A stretch of 64,000 nucleotides of DNA from Pedobacter soli (GTDB lineage: Bacteria; Bacteroidota; Bacteroidia; Sphingobacteriales; Sphingobacteriaceae), in the NCBI RefSeq assembly GCF_900101435.1, contig NZ_FMZH01000015.1, positions 32,659 to 96,658 on the forward strand. Reading direction: 5' to 3'. Made by a program: the position numbers and the translations under genes. The notes beneath the pieces were generated by a model, which was not told the origin of the DNA, ran no database searches, and saw nothing but the letters and a program-made list of their open reading frames with translations. This document shows, one piece after another, positions 1-8,186 of this stretch. Position 1 is the stretch's first letter. Each line of letters starts with the position of its first letter.

Positions 1-110
1 ATAGGAGAGATGTTATCGAAATAAGCGCCTTTTACCGGTGCTACAAACTTTCCGCCGATATAGTTATCATAGTGGGATTTGAATGCCGGTTTTTCAATTA
101 AGTTTTCCAT
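1..110 (-). CDS. Aldehyde dehydrogenase, N-terminal fragment (runs off window)
   Basis: The reverse strand reads ATG at 110 and stays open to the window edge. The 36 residues (MENLIEKPAFKSHYDNYIGG, then KFVAPVKGAYFDNISPI) match the start of the NAD-dependent aldehyde dehydrogenase family, in which 'YIGGKFVAP...G.YFDNISP' is the conserved entry into the Rossmann domain. No catalytic residues are in view. It is divergent from the AraC regulator at 346. Regulator and dehydrogenase are therefore probably a functional pair, which is inference. The specific substrate (for example acetaldehyde) cannot be read from this fragment. Confidence 0.8.
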   Translation of the reverse strand, partial: MENLIEKPAFKSHYDNYIGGKFVAPVKGAYFDNISP

Positions 111-301
111 AATTATTATTCAATTGGTGTGGTCCGAAAAACACTTGTAGCAATTCTGGAAAGAATTGGCTCTGTGTTTTCTTTGCGGTTTTAAGATTTG
201 GTTAATACAAACCTAATGGCAAAAGACATGGCGGTGATAGTATAATTGCCTCAACCGATAGCATTATTGTTGCAGCGTGAACAAGCTTGCCAAAATACTT
301 T

Positions 302-309
302 TATATTTG
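302..309 (+). promoter_or_regulatory. -7 promoter element for the AraC regulator
   Basis: TATATTTG fits the Bacteroidota -7 consensus TAnnTTTG exactly and lies 36 bases before the ATG at 346. It is downstream of the alternative GTG start at 277, which argues for 346 as the true start. No clear -33 TTG was found at the usual distance. Confidence 0.45.
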
Positions 310-345
310 AGTAGAGTAATGCTCGCTAACCAAATCTTTATTGTT

Positions 346-1272
346 ATGGCACATGTATTGGATCAGGTAAGTTTAAGTAAATCAGAAAGTTTGCAGACTT
401 TGGTGGAGAACCGTACTTCTTATACTTTAGAGCGTTGCGAGCTCAATGTTTTCGAAACCTATACCGAATCGTACCGGGTTCCGCTTACCTTTAACGATTT
501 TGTGATTACCAGTATGCTGAGGGGCAAAAAGGTGATGCATTTGTTCGATAAAAAAGGATTCGATTACTTTCCTGGCCAAACGGTTATTGTTCCGCCTGCT
601 GTAACCATGAAAATCGATTTTCCTGAAGCCACAAACGTAAACCCTACCCAATGTATTGCCTTGGCCATAGATCAGGATCAGATTAAGAAAACCATTGCTT
701 ATCTAAATGAATTTTTTCCTAAAGAAGGGAGTAATGAAAAGTGGTTGCTAAACTACGATCAATACCACTTTTACAATAACGAAGAAATTGCTTATCTGAT
801 TAACAAAGTAATCCGCATTTGCTCCGAACGCTCCAAAGAAAAAGATATCCTGGCCGATTTAACACTTAAAGAATTGCTGGTTAGGATCATGCAAACCCAG
901 AATTTGAATATTTTAAACAGCGATACGCATAATCCTAATCATAATCCGTTGGCTTATGTACTCAATTACATTAAGGCCAATTTAAACGAGAAGATTAACA
1001 TTAACAGCCTGAGCGATAAGGCCTGCATGAGCAAAGCCACTTTTTACCGGTTGTTTAAACGCGAGCTGGGCATTAGTCCGAACGATTTTATTCTGGCTGA
1101 AAAAATAAATAAAGCCAAAGTATTGTTGTCGCAGCCAGGAGGTAAAGTAGCTTCTATCAGTTACGAGCTCGGCTTTAGCGATGCCAATTATTTTATCCGC
1201 ACGTTTAAAAAGATTGTAGGCATTACCCCTGGGGCTTACCAGTTGCAGGTGGCCAACCAGTTAATCCATTAA
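346..1272 (+). CDS. AraC-family transcriptional regulator
   Basis: A DNA-binding regulator of 308 residues. The N-terminal ~190 residues resemble the AraC-type ligand/arm domain (FNDFVITSMLRGKKVMHLF, PGQTVIVPPAV). The C-terminal ~100 residues carry the double helix-turn-helix of HTH_18: 'LSDKACMSKATFYRLFKRELGISPNDFIL', followed by the family signature 'ISYELGFSDANYFIRTFKKIVGITPGAY'. The frame is open back to a GTG at 277. The ATG at 346 (MAHVLDQ) is preferred because a -7 promoter element sits at 302-309. It is divergent from the aldehyde dehydrogenase and probably controls it. Its 3' end overlaps the convergent membrane-protein gene by 12 bases. Confidence 0.9.
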   Translation: MAHVLDQVSLSKSESLQTLVENRTSYTLERCELNVFETYTESYRVPLTFNDFVITSMLRGKKVMHLFDKKGFDYFPGQTVIVPPAVTMKIDFPEATNVNPTQCIALAIDQDQIKKTIAYLNEFFPKEGSNEKWLLNYDQYHFYNNEEIAYLINKVIRICSERSKEKDILADLTLKELLVRIMQTQNLNILNSDTHNPNHNPLAYVLNYIKANLNEKININSLSDKACMSKATFYRLFKRELGISPNDFILAEKINKAKVLLSQPGGKVASISYELGFSDANYFIRTFKKIVGITPGAYQLQVANQLIH

Positions 1273-1860
1273 ATCATTTAGCTTATCGCTCAGCTGTTTT
1301 AAAGGTTTCTTAAAAATACTGTCGTTCATACGTTTGGTCAACCAGATAAAAGGAATACCAACCAGTGCCAACAAGGCCATTTGTATGAAAAAATATGGCC
1401 GCTGAATTACTTGCTCAAAGCTTTGGTGTACATATAGGCGGTAGGCCAGTAAACCGATGGGGCCAGCTAAGGGCAAAAAGATGTAGCCGAAAATGGTTTC
1501 GCCGCTTAAAATCTTTTTTATAGCGTTAAGGTTATCCATAAGCACCTGTTTGGTGTTGGCGTTAAAGTCTACAGTTGTTTTAATTTTGTTAAAATCGCGC
1601 ACACCCAATGCCCTGCAGATCTCGTAGGTAATTACAACAAGCAGCAGCAATATTTTTAAATCGCCTTTGGCAAATATGGCCAGCGCTAAAAGCGGAAGAT
1701 CAATAATTCTGATCCACCTTAATTTCCACTTCAGTTTAAAAATCAGTTCCTGTAAAAGGCTATGTGCTTTCTCATCAATAGTTAGCTTTGAAGTATCTAT
1801 TTGGCTGGCTTTTGTGTTAAATTCTACACCCAGGTTTTGCCATTCTTGTTCTAAATTCAT
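1261..1860 (-). CDS. Membrane protein co-encoded with ECF sigma factor
   Basis: 199 residues with no family I recognise. An N-terminal ~70-residue soluble, charged segment is followed by hydrophobic stretches at about 72-100 (IIDLPLLALAIFAKGDLKILLLLVVITYEI), 123-142 (FGYIFLPLAGPIGLLAYRL) and 155-172 (FFIQMALLALVGIPFIWL). It starts one base after the stop of the ECF sigma gene, so the two are co-transcribed and probably coupled. Position and topology make it a candidate membrane regulator (anti-sigma-like) of that sigma factor. This is inference: no zinc anti-sigma motif is visible. Confidence 0.75.
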   Translation of the reverse strand: MNLEQEWQNLGVEFNTKASQIDTSKLTIDEKAHSLLQELIFKLKWKLRWIRIIDLPLLALAIFAKGDLKILLLLVVITYEICRALGVRDFNKIKTTVDFNANTKQVLMDNLNAIKKILSGETIFGYIFLPLAGPIGLLAYRLYVHQSFEQVIQRPYFFIQMALLALVGIPFIWLTKRMNDSIFKKPLKQLSDKLNDLMD

Positions 1861-1861
1861 G

Positions 1862-2338
1862 TTATTTGCCTGTTAAAAGGGTGGTTAATTGTTGTTTAAT
1901 GCGATGTAATTTCACGTTGGCGTGGTTTCTGGAGATCCCCATCATTTCGCTGATTTCGGTATTGTCGAAACCATCGAGATGAAGCATGATTATACTGCGG
2001 TCAATTTCTGTGAGTTGTTTAATGCAACGGTACAGCCAGTCGGCACGTTCTGATAATTCAGGTGGTTCGAAATAATAATCCAGTGCTTCGCGGTTTTTAA
2101 GCTGCGTTCGTTTTTGTTGTTTGCTTAAAAAAGAGAGCGATACATTTAAGCTGAGCTTATACAGCCAGGTCGAAAATAGGGCATCGCCCTTAAAGCGGGG
2201 ATAGGCTTGCCAGCTTTGGAAAACAATTTCCTGATATAAATCTTTACGGTCTTCCTCGTCATCTGCATACAGGTTTACCATTTTATAGATAATGCCTTTA
2301 TGTGCTTCGAGTTTATCGAGATAAGATTTTGCTATCAT
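1862..2338 (-). CDS. RNA polymerase ECF-type sigma factor (sigma-70 family)
   Basis: 158 residues in the usual two-domain ECF layout. Sigma region 2 lies at about 10-75 ('DLYQEIVFQSWQAYPRFKGDALFSTWLYKLSLN', the -10-recognition helix). Region 4 lies at about 105-155 ('LTEIDRSIIMLHLDGFDNTEISEMMGISRNHANVKLHRI', a helix-turn-helix for -35 binding). It directs RNA polymerase to an unknown regulon. It is the middle gene of a minus-strand trio: a 61-residue membrane protein ends 3 bases upstream and a 199-residue membrane protein starts 1 base downstream. No FecR-like or ZAS-type anti-sigma gene is adjacent. Confidence 0.92.
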   Translation of the reverse strand: MIAKSYLDKLEAHKGIIYKMVNLYADDEEDRKDLYQEIVFQSWQAYPRFKGDALFSTWLYKLSLNVSLSFLSKQQKRTQLKNREALDYYFEPPELSERADWLYRCIKQLTEIDRSIIMLHLDGFDNTEISEMMGISRNHANVKLHRIKQQLTTLLTGK

Positions 2339-2341
2339 ATC

Positions 2342-2527
2342 TTATTTAGCCTGATCTACTGGTTTGGCCGTAGATTTAAATGTTTTCTGGTATTGGTAAA
2401 TCCCGATAACCAAAGATATTGCTGCCACAAGCAATAAAGGGTATTTTAAAAAATAAGGCATGTTGGTACAGCTTACAACACAAATTAAAAATGCCGTTGT
2501 TCCGAATTTTGAAGTTTTGTTTTCCAT
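2342..2527 (-). CDS. Small membrane protein upstream of ECF sigma factor
   Basis: 61 residues with a probable pair of membrane segments (about 10-24, TTAFLICVVSCTNMPYF, and 28-46, YPLLLVAAISLVIGIYQY) and a lysine-rich C-terminal tail. It is the first gene of the tight minus-strand operon with the sigma factor (3-base gap). I do not recognise a family. The tight spacing to a sigma gene is the main reason to believe it is real. Confidence 0.65.
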   Translation of the reverse strand: MENKTSKFGTTAFLICVVSCTNMPYFLKYPLLLVAAISLVIGIYQYQKTFKSTAKPVDQAK

Positions 2528-2603
2528 GTTACTACTCTTACTGAATCACTAATTTTTGAACAGTTAGTAAACAATAGCCTCAAAAAATTACAGCCTGATA
2601 AAA

Positions 2604-4268
2604 TTAATTTACCAGGTACCTTTTTGAGTAGGTAATGCCCATCAAATCGTAGCGTTGAAACTGTGCTTTCAGGCGTTTCTGGAAATCAGGATAATTTCGT
2701 TTTTCTTTCGGGCTCCACAACACTTCGCTTAAGGCATCCAGGCGAGGAAAAAGCTGGTACTGTACTTTTGCCGGGTTGGTAATGTATTCGCTCCACAAGC
2801 AGCCCTGTGCACCCCAAATGTATTTGGCCTGTTCGGCATTTAATTCTGACGGCACAGGTTCATAGTTGTACACATCAGCCAGAAGTGATGGGGTACTTGC
2901 GGTTAAACTATCTTCTTTTACAAACTGGCCGTGATTAAAGTACATTTTATTTTCAGGGGTCATAATGGCTTTGTGGTTTTGCTTTGCTGCTTCTATGCCA
3001 CCTTTTTCGCCCTGCCAGCTCATTACCACTGCATTTGGTGCCAGGCCTCCCTGTAAAATTTCGTTCCAGCCGATGATGGTTTTTCCTTTGCTGTTTACAA
3101 ATTTCTCCATCCTGCGGATAAAATAACTTTGAAGTTCACTCTCGGTTTTTAAGCCGTTGGCCCTCATTACCTGCTGCGAAACTGCCGATTGTTTCCACCA
3201 TACCTTAGAAGCCTCATCGCCACCAATGTGGATATAAGGGGAAGGGAATAAGGCCATTACCTCTGTTAAAACATTTTCTAAAAACTTAAAAGTAGTATCA
3301 GAAGCCTGCAGTACATTATTGTATTTGTTCATCATGCCCCAGGTTTCGGCTACGGTGTACTTTTTGTTGGGTTCGGTGCCTAATTCCGGATAGGCAGCCA
3401 GTAAAGCCATGCTGTGCGCAGGCATCTCAATTTCGGGAATAATGGTAATGTAGCGTTTAGCAGCATAATCAACCACTTCTTTAATTTGTTCCTGTGTATA
3501 AAAGCCGCCATGACGAATGCCATCGGTTTTAATTACAGCATCTTTTGGCGTAATTTTAATTTCGTTGGGCAGTACCTGGTATTTAATATTTTCGTTGCCT
3601 TTTCCGGGCCATAGGCCAATAATACTGCCATTGCGCCAGGCACCAATTTCGGTTAGTTTAGGATATTTTTTGATTTCAATCCGCCAGCCATGATCATCGG
3701 TTAAATGCCAGTGGAAATAATTCATTTTATGCAGGGCCAGGTAATCGATGTATTGTTTGATAAAGGCTACATCAAAAAAATGACGGCTTACATCAAGGTG
3801 CATGCCGCGGTAAGCAAAGCGGGGGTGATCTATAATTGTAATTGAAGGAATTGTTACCTGATTACTTAGGCCAGTAGGAAGCAATTGAATAACTGACTGA
3901 ATGCCATAAAATATACCCGCCGCTGATGTGCCGCTTATTGTGACATTCTGATCTGAAGCAATCAGGTTATAGGCATCTTCAAATTCACTGATTCTCCTGT
4001 TTGAAATAAATGCGATAAAATTTTTGTTGGGCGTAACCTTAGTGATATTGAGCTTTAGCTTAAAATATTTTTGAAGGTAATTATTCAGGAAATCGGCTGC
4101 CGGGGTCAGGGTAGAATCTATTATTACGATCTGCGTTTTCGAATCGATGATGAAAGGTTTTTTGCCAGGCTCTGTTTTCTGGTATGCAGGCTGCGGGATA
4201 ATATTAATCTCCTGGGCAGAAACTTTGAACGAAATGAGGACCAGAAATAAAAAGATAATTTTTTTCAT
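2604..4268 (-). CDS. Beta-N-acetylhexosaminidase, glycoside hydrolase family 20
   Basis: Secreted or periplasmic exo-hydrolase that removes terminal GlcNAc/GalNAc from chitin- or glycan-derived oligosaccharides. The signal peptide ends near residue 18 (FKVSAQ). The GH20b-like alpha/beta domain spans about 20-145. The (beta/alpha)8 catalytic domain starts at 'RFAYRGMHLDVSRHFF' (~150). The catalytic Asp-Glu pair is D351-E352 in 'YIHIGGDEASK', and the substrate-pocket Trp lies in 'WHLTDDHGWRIEIK'. At 554 residues it is full length. A -7 promoter element lies 25 bases upstream. It stands alone, with no PUL susC/susD genes in view. Confidence 0.95.
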   Translation of the reverse strand: MKKIIFLFLVLISFKVSAQEINIIPQPAYQKTEPGKKPFIIDSKTQIVIIDSTLTPAADFLNNYLQKYFKLKLNITKVTPNKNFIAFISNRRISEFEDAYNLIASDQNVTISGTSAAGIFYGIQSVIQLLPTGLSNQVTIPSITIIDHPRFAYRGMHLDVSRHFFDVAFIKQYIDYLALHKMNYFHWHLTDDHGWRIEIKKYPKLTEIGAWRNGSIIGLWPGKGNENIKYQVLPNEIKITPKDAVIKTDGIRHGGFYTQEQIKEVVDYAAKRYITIIPEIEMPAHSMALLAAYPELGTEPNKKYTVAETWGMMNKYNNVLQASDTTFKFLENVLTEVMALFPSPYIHIGGDEASKVWWKQSAVSQQVMRANGLKTESELQSYFIRRMEKFVNSKGKTIIGWNEILQGGLAPNAVVMSWQGEKGGIEAAKQNHKAIMTPENKMYFNHGQFVKEDSLTASTPSLLADVYNYEPVPSELNAEQAKYIWGAQGCLWSEYITNPAKVQYQLFPRLDALSEVLWSPKEKRNYPDFQKRLKAQFQRYDLMGITYSKRYLVN

Positions 4269-4293
4269 GCTGAAAAGGCTAGGTTACGCTTTT

Positions 4294-4301
4294 CAAAAGT
4301 A
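4294..4301 (-). promoter_or_regulatory. -7 promoter element for the GH20 gene
   Basis: The reverse strand reads TACTTTTG, an exact TAnnTTTG match, with 25 bases to the ATG at 4268. No -33 TTG is evident. Confidence 0.4.
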
Positions 4302-4368
4302 GTGATAATTGGTGGATGCCGGGAATAGGATGGTAGAACGAATTACTTTGTTACATAATAAAAAATTC

Positions 4369-4464
4369 GTCATTGCGAGAAGGCTTTTTCAGCCGACGAA
4401 GCAATCTTTCTTGCAGGAATCGTCAATATGAAAGATTGCTTCGTCGTTCCTCCTCGCAATGACG
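4369..4464. repeat. Long inverted repeat, dispersed 'cgtcattgcgag' element
   Basis: A ~96-base imperfect palindrome. The left arm begins cgtcattgcgag and contains gacgaagcaatctttc. The right arm contains gaaagattgcttcgtcg and ends ctcgcaatgacg. A diverged half-copy occurs at 54092-54130 in the other orientation. It looks like a mobile REP/MITE-type repeat with no coding capacity. Together with the two hairpins that follow it accounts for most of the 351-base gap between the hexosaminidase and rpsA genes. Confidence 0.75.
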
Positions 4465-4529
4465 ATTCATCAAGGAAATCCGTGCACTCCGTGTTTCCGT
4501 GGCTGCTATAGGTTGCAGGGTAAAAAATA

Positions 4530-4560
4530 ATCCTTTAAGGTTTCAAAAACCTTAAAGGAT
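4530..4560. repeat. Perfect hairpin, 'cctttaaggtttcaaaaacc'
   Basis: The arms tcctttaaggtt and aaccttaaagga can form a ~13-base-pair stem with a tiny loop. It lies beyond the rpsA terminator. It could be a back-up terminator or a small repeat; the sequence does not decide between them. Confidence 0.5.
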
Positions 4561-4572
4561 GGGGCAAAAAAA

Positions 4573-4598
4573 ATCCCGATAACTTTCGCTATCGGGAT
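4573..4598 (-). terminator. Rho-independent terminator of rpsA
   Basis: The stem atcccgata / tatcgggat with an 8-base loop lies 22 bases beyond the rpsA stop codon. It is followed on the minus strand by a long T tract (the run of A at 4566-4572 on the plus strand). Confidence 0.8.
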
Positions 4599-4619
4599 TA
4601 ATATTTCAGTTAAAAAGAA

Positions 4620-6554
4620 CTAGCCTTTTTTAGCTTTGCTTTCTTCGCCTTCTAATTGCGATTTCAATTGAGCCAATACGTCTAAGTCTCCTAAAGTAGA
4701 TTTCTCTACAGAATCTTTAACTTTTTTAACCGCAGTTACAGCAGCTTTAGCTTCTTTTTTCTTAGCATTTCTTTCTTCTGCTACAGCTTCAGCTTTAACC
4801 TCTTCCCAGATACGGGCGTGAGATACTACGATACGTTTTGCTTCTTTGTTGAATTCAATGATTTTGAAGTCATTGGTTTCTTCAGCTTTAACTGAAGTAC
4901 CATCTTCTTTAACCATGTGTTTAGTAGGTACGAAACCTTCTACACCATAAGGTAAAGCAATAACAGCACCTTTATCAGTTACTTTAACAACAGTACCCTG
5001 GTGAACCGAATCTAAAGTGAAGATCGTTTCGAAAGTATCCCAAGGGTTTTCTTCTAATTGTTTGTGACCTAAGCTTAATTTACGGTTATCAACGTCTAAT
5101 TCTAAAACAACTACGTCTAATACATCACCAACTTTAGTGAATTCGTTAGGGTGGTTAACTTTTTTAGACCATGATAAGTCAGAAATGTGGATTAAACCAT
5201 CAATACCTTCTTCGATTTCAACAAATACACCGAAGTTAGTCATGTTTTTAACAGTTGCTTTGTGCTTGCTTCCAACAGGGAATTTAGCAGCAACTTCTTG
5301 CCATGGATCGTTAGATAATTGTTTAATACCTAAGCTCATTTTGCGCTCGTCTCTGTCTAAAGTTAAAACTTCAGCTTCGATCTCATCACCAACTTTTAAG
5401 AACTCTTGTGGGTTTCTTAAGTTTTGTGACCAGCTCATTTCAGAAACGTGGATTAAACCTTCAACACCAGGGATGATTTCTAAGAAAGCACCGTAATCTG
5501 CAACAGTTACGATTTTTCCTTTTACTTTAGAACCAACCTGAATGTCAGCACTTAAGTTCTCCCAAGGGTGTGGAGTTAATTGTTTCAAGCCTAAAGCGAT
5601 ACGTTTTTTCTCATCATCGAAATCTAAAACAACCACGTTGATTTTTTCATCTAATGATAATACTTCTTTCGGATGCTCTATGCGGCCCCAAGAAATGTCA
5701 GTAATGTGAAGTAAACCATCAACACCACCTAAATCGATGAACACACCGAAATCTGTAATGTTTTTAACAGTACCTTCTAATACCTGACCTTTTTCTAATT
5801 TAGAAACGATTTCTACTTTTTGTGATTCTAAATCGTCTTCAATTAACACTTTGTGAGAAACTACTACGTTTTTAAACTCGTGGTTAATTTTAACAACTTT
5901 GAATTCCATTGTTTTACCCACGTATACATCGTAATCGCGGATAGGTTTAATATCAATTTGAGATCCTGGTAAGAAAGCTTCAACGCCCATGATATCAACA
6001 ATTAAACCACCTTTAGTACGGCTCTTAACGAAACCGTTGATGATTCTGTCGTTCTCAAGTGCCTCGTTAATTGCTTCCCATGATCTTTGGGTTTTAGCTC
6101 TTTTGCGAGAAAGAATCAATTGACCGTTAGCATCTTCTGGTGCTTCAACGAATACGTCAACTGAATCGCCGATTTTTAGATCTGGTGTATCACGGAACTC
6201 AGAAGTAGAAACTAAACCGTCTGATTTGAAACCTACGTTTAATACTACGTCTTTGTTGTTGATTGAAACAACGATACCGCTGATGATTTCACCTTTAGTG
6301 ATCTGGTTGAATGTTCCGGCATACATATCCTCAAACTTTTTACGGTCTGCTTCATTGTAGTTACCAAAAACTTTTTCATCTGCATCCCAGTCGAAATCTT
6401 CGCTTGGTGTTGCTAATGATGATTTGATCGATTCGATCGAAACTGAATCAGCTTCTGATTCAATAGTTTCTTTTTCAGTCAGGCGTCCGCCTTCTCCCTG
6501 AAGTTCAGCTGTTTTAGCTGCTAATTCTTTTTCTGCTACTTGTTTTTTAGCCAT
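4620..6554 (-). CDS. rpsA: 30S ribosomal protein S1
   Basis: Binds mRNA on the small ribosomal subunit during initiation. 644 residues with six S1/OB-fold repeats at about 85-152, 168-237, 254-325, 341-412, 426-497 and 513-580. The central repeats show the typical 'G.V..I.DFGVFIDL.GVDGLLHITDISW' pattern. It has an acidic ~80-residue N-terminal extension and a Lys/Ala/Glu-rich ~65-residue C-terminal tail, making it longer than the ~557-residue enterobacterial protein. The ATG at 6554 is preceded on the minus strand by AAGGAG, one of the few strong Shine-Dalgarno sites here. A promoter element is at 6592-6599 and a terminator at 4573-4598. Confidence 0.97.
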   Translation of the reverse strand: MAKKQVAEKELAAKTAELQGEGGRLTEKETIESEADSVSIESIKSSLATPSEDFDWDADEKVFGNYNEADRKKFEDMYAGTFNQITKGEIISGIVVSINNKDVVLNVGFKSDGLVSTSEFRDTPDLKIGDSVDVFVEAPEDANGQLILSRKRAKTQRSWEAINEALENDRIINGFVKSRTKGGLIVDIMGVEAFLPGSQIDIKPIRDYDVYVGKTMEFKVVKINHEFKNVVVSHKVLIEDDLESQKVEIVSKLEKGQVLEGTVKNITDFGVFIDLGGVDGLLHITDISWGRIEHPKEVLSLDEKINVVVLDFDDEKKRIALGLKQLTPHPWENLSADIQVGSKVKGKIVTVADYGAFLEIIPGVEGLIHVSEMSWSQNLRNPQEFLKVGDEIEAEVLTLDRDERKMSLGIKQLSNDPWQEVAAKFPVGSKHKATVKNMTNFGVFVEIEEGIDGLIHISDLSWSKKVNHPNEFTKVGDVLDVVVLELDVDNRKLSLGHKQLEENPWDTFETIFTLDSVHQGTVVKVTDKGAVIALPYGVEGFVPTKHMVKEDGTSVKAEETNDFKIIEFNKEAKRIVVSHARIWEEVKAEAVAEERNAKKKEAKAAVTAVKKVKDSVEKSTLGDLDVLAQLKSQLEGEESKAKKG

Positions 6555-6591
6555 TAATTAATTATCTCCTTTTTTCCCTATTTAGGGACTG

Positions 6592-6599
6592 CAAAGGTA
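6592..6599 (-). promoter_or_regulatory. -7 promoter element for rpsA
   Basis: The reverse strand reads TACCTTTG, an exact TAnnTTTG match, 37 bases before the rpsA ATG. The leader that would result includes the AAGGAG ribosome-binding site. Confidence 0.5.
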
Positions 6600-7070
6600 A
6601 TACTTTTTTTAATTATGGAAAAGTTTTTTTTAATAAATCTAGCTGATTTTTAGCGCTTTATAATTCCCCTCCAACGGAGGGGTGCCTGAAAGGCGGGGTG
6701 TTTATTTAAATTTAGTTGGTAATATCATAGCTTGTGTAAGCATTTGATTGTGTTTTTTAATTTAATTATCTGAAAATGAACAGGCAGCAATGCTTGGGTT
6801 AATGCAGTCCCGCTATCGCTTATAGTCCTCTCCCGATGAAATATCGGGATGCGGGCTATTCCGCTCTATCGGGTTTAAAAACGAGGGCTTGAGCTCAAAA
6901 TCAACCAAACGCCAATAATAAATTATTTGGCTACCCGGGAGCCGTCCCTCCGGGACGGGTTTTTAAAATTTGTCGCACTTGTCTGTTTATAAGTCGTCCC
7001 GGAGGGACGAATCACAGGTAGTAGCACAGAAATGTACGTGTTTTCCCATTAAGCCGATTATGGTTTAGAT
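6600..7070. repeat. Non-coding gap rich in short palindromic repeats
   Basis: No gene is visible. The gap holds a 7-bp GC-rich hairpin at 6666-6682 (cccctcc aac ggagggg). A stretch at about 6805-6880 has nested cccgat/atcggg arms. A pair of near-identical palindromes, ccgtccctccgggacgg (6942-6958) and tcgtcccggagggacga (6994-7010), bracket a ~35-base AT-rich spacer. These look like dispersed intergenic repeats of the host genome. The paired palindromes could pair with each other as well as within themselves. Confidence 0.6.
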
Positions 7071-8054
7071 TTATTTTTTCGTAAACGTTCCCCGCGTAAA
7101 GCCCTCGCCAATCAAGGTCTGTTCATCCCTGATCAATAACATAATGGTGTTTTGCTGGTCGTATAATTTAATCATATCGCCATCAATCACATATTTAGAG
7201 GTGAAAATAGAATCGTTGTAGGCATCGCTCACCGTTACCGAATCTTTCGATTTAAAATTGAAAGATTTATACTGGATGTCTTCGCCACTGGCAAATGTAC
7301 CCGTAACCACCTTTTCGGCCACAAAAGTGATGTAGCAAAAATAGCCTACCACCAAAATTACGATTACCGAGAAACCAATGATAAATTTATTACCACTGGC
7401 ATACTTAAGTGAGAAGTATAAAATGGCAAACAAAATAACCGCCACTACGGCAATAAAAATAATGCCCGAATAATCTTTGCTCGATTGTGGTACCGAAGCC
7501 GCAATGGTAGTTTTTTGTGCCGGAGCCTTTACCGGCGAAACCCGTACCAAAAATTCTTTACTTACCCAGCCTTCGCCATTGGTTACTTTAATTTTAAAAT
7601 AGGTCGCGTTCGATGAATCGATCACAGCCACGTTTTCGTCTTTGGGCAGGTAGCCTACAATTTTGCTTTTCACATCAGCCTTTTCGCGTACCCTTAAATC
7701 ATCGGCTGTTACCCGGTACATGTCTTCGCTGCCCGCTGTTGTTGGTGTTTGCGTATTTGGTGTGGCGGTAGTGGCTACAGGTGTTGCAGGTTGAGCTGCC
7801 GGGGCAATTTTCGCTAAAAAATCTTTACTGGCCCAGCCCTCACCATTTTTTAATTTTACCTTGTAAAATTTAGCATCGCTGGCATCTAAAACTGCCACCT
7901 TTTCATTTTGAGAGATCGAACCGATCACCTTACTCTTCGAATCTTTTGTTGCCCTAACGCGTAATTTATCAGCGGTAACACGGTACATGTCTTGTGCATT
8001 AACCGTTAGCGAGAGCATAAAAAGGGCAAAAAACAGGAATAAGGTTCTGGTCAT
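7071..8054 (-). CDS. Secreted/membrane protein with two bacterial SH3 domains
   Basis: 327 residues from the ATG at 8054; a TTG six codons further upstream is less likely. The signal peptide (LFLFFALFMLSLTVNAQ) is followed by two near-duplicate SH3b domains. Both begin 'MYRVTADxLRVR' and end 'GEGW.SK.FL' (about 24-85 and 112-170), and they are separated by a Pro/Thr/Ala linker. Two membrane segments follow (about 198-217 and 223-244), then a C-terminal extracytoplasmic domain of ~85 residues. SH3b pairs commonly bind peptidoglycan or peptides. The true role is unknown. The two domains are probably an internal duplication. Confidence 0.8.
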   Translation of the reverse strand: MTRTLFLFFALFMLSLTVNAQDMYRVTADKLRVRATKDSKSKVIGSISQNEKVAVLDASDAKFYKVKLKNGEGWASKDFLAKIAPAAQPATPVATTATPNTQTPTTAGSEDMYRVTADDLRVREKADVKSKIVGYLPKDENVAVIDSSNATYFKIKVTNGEGWVSKEFLVRVSPVKAPAQKTTIAASVPQSSKDYSGIIFIAVVAVILFAILYFSLKYASGNKFIIGFSVIVILVVGYFCYITFVAEKVVTGTFASGEDIQYKSFNFKSKDSVTVSDAYNDSIFTSKYVIDGDMIKLYDQQNTIMLLIRDEQTLIGEGFTRGTFTKK

Positions 8055-8186
8055 AAGAATAGGGTTGCGCAAAGCAGTTTAATAAAATTATTGCACGGCA
8101 TTAAGAGCAAACATCGTGCTAAGTGCCCCAAAATTAGAAAATACTTTTAATTAGCAAGTTAAAACAAGCAGTTAAATCGCAATGCT

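Noticed and set aside
4620..6554. Long antisense open frames across rpsA and Lon (for example at 5137-5496 and 14098-14364).
   Set aside because: They mirror the codon periodicity of the sense genes, lack conserved domains and lack upstream promoter elements.
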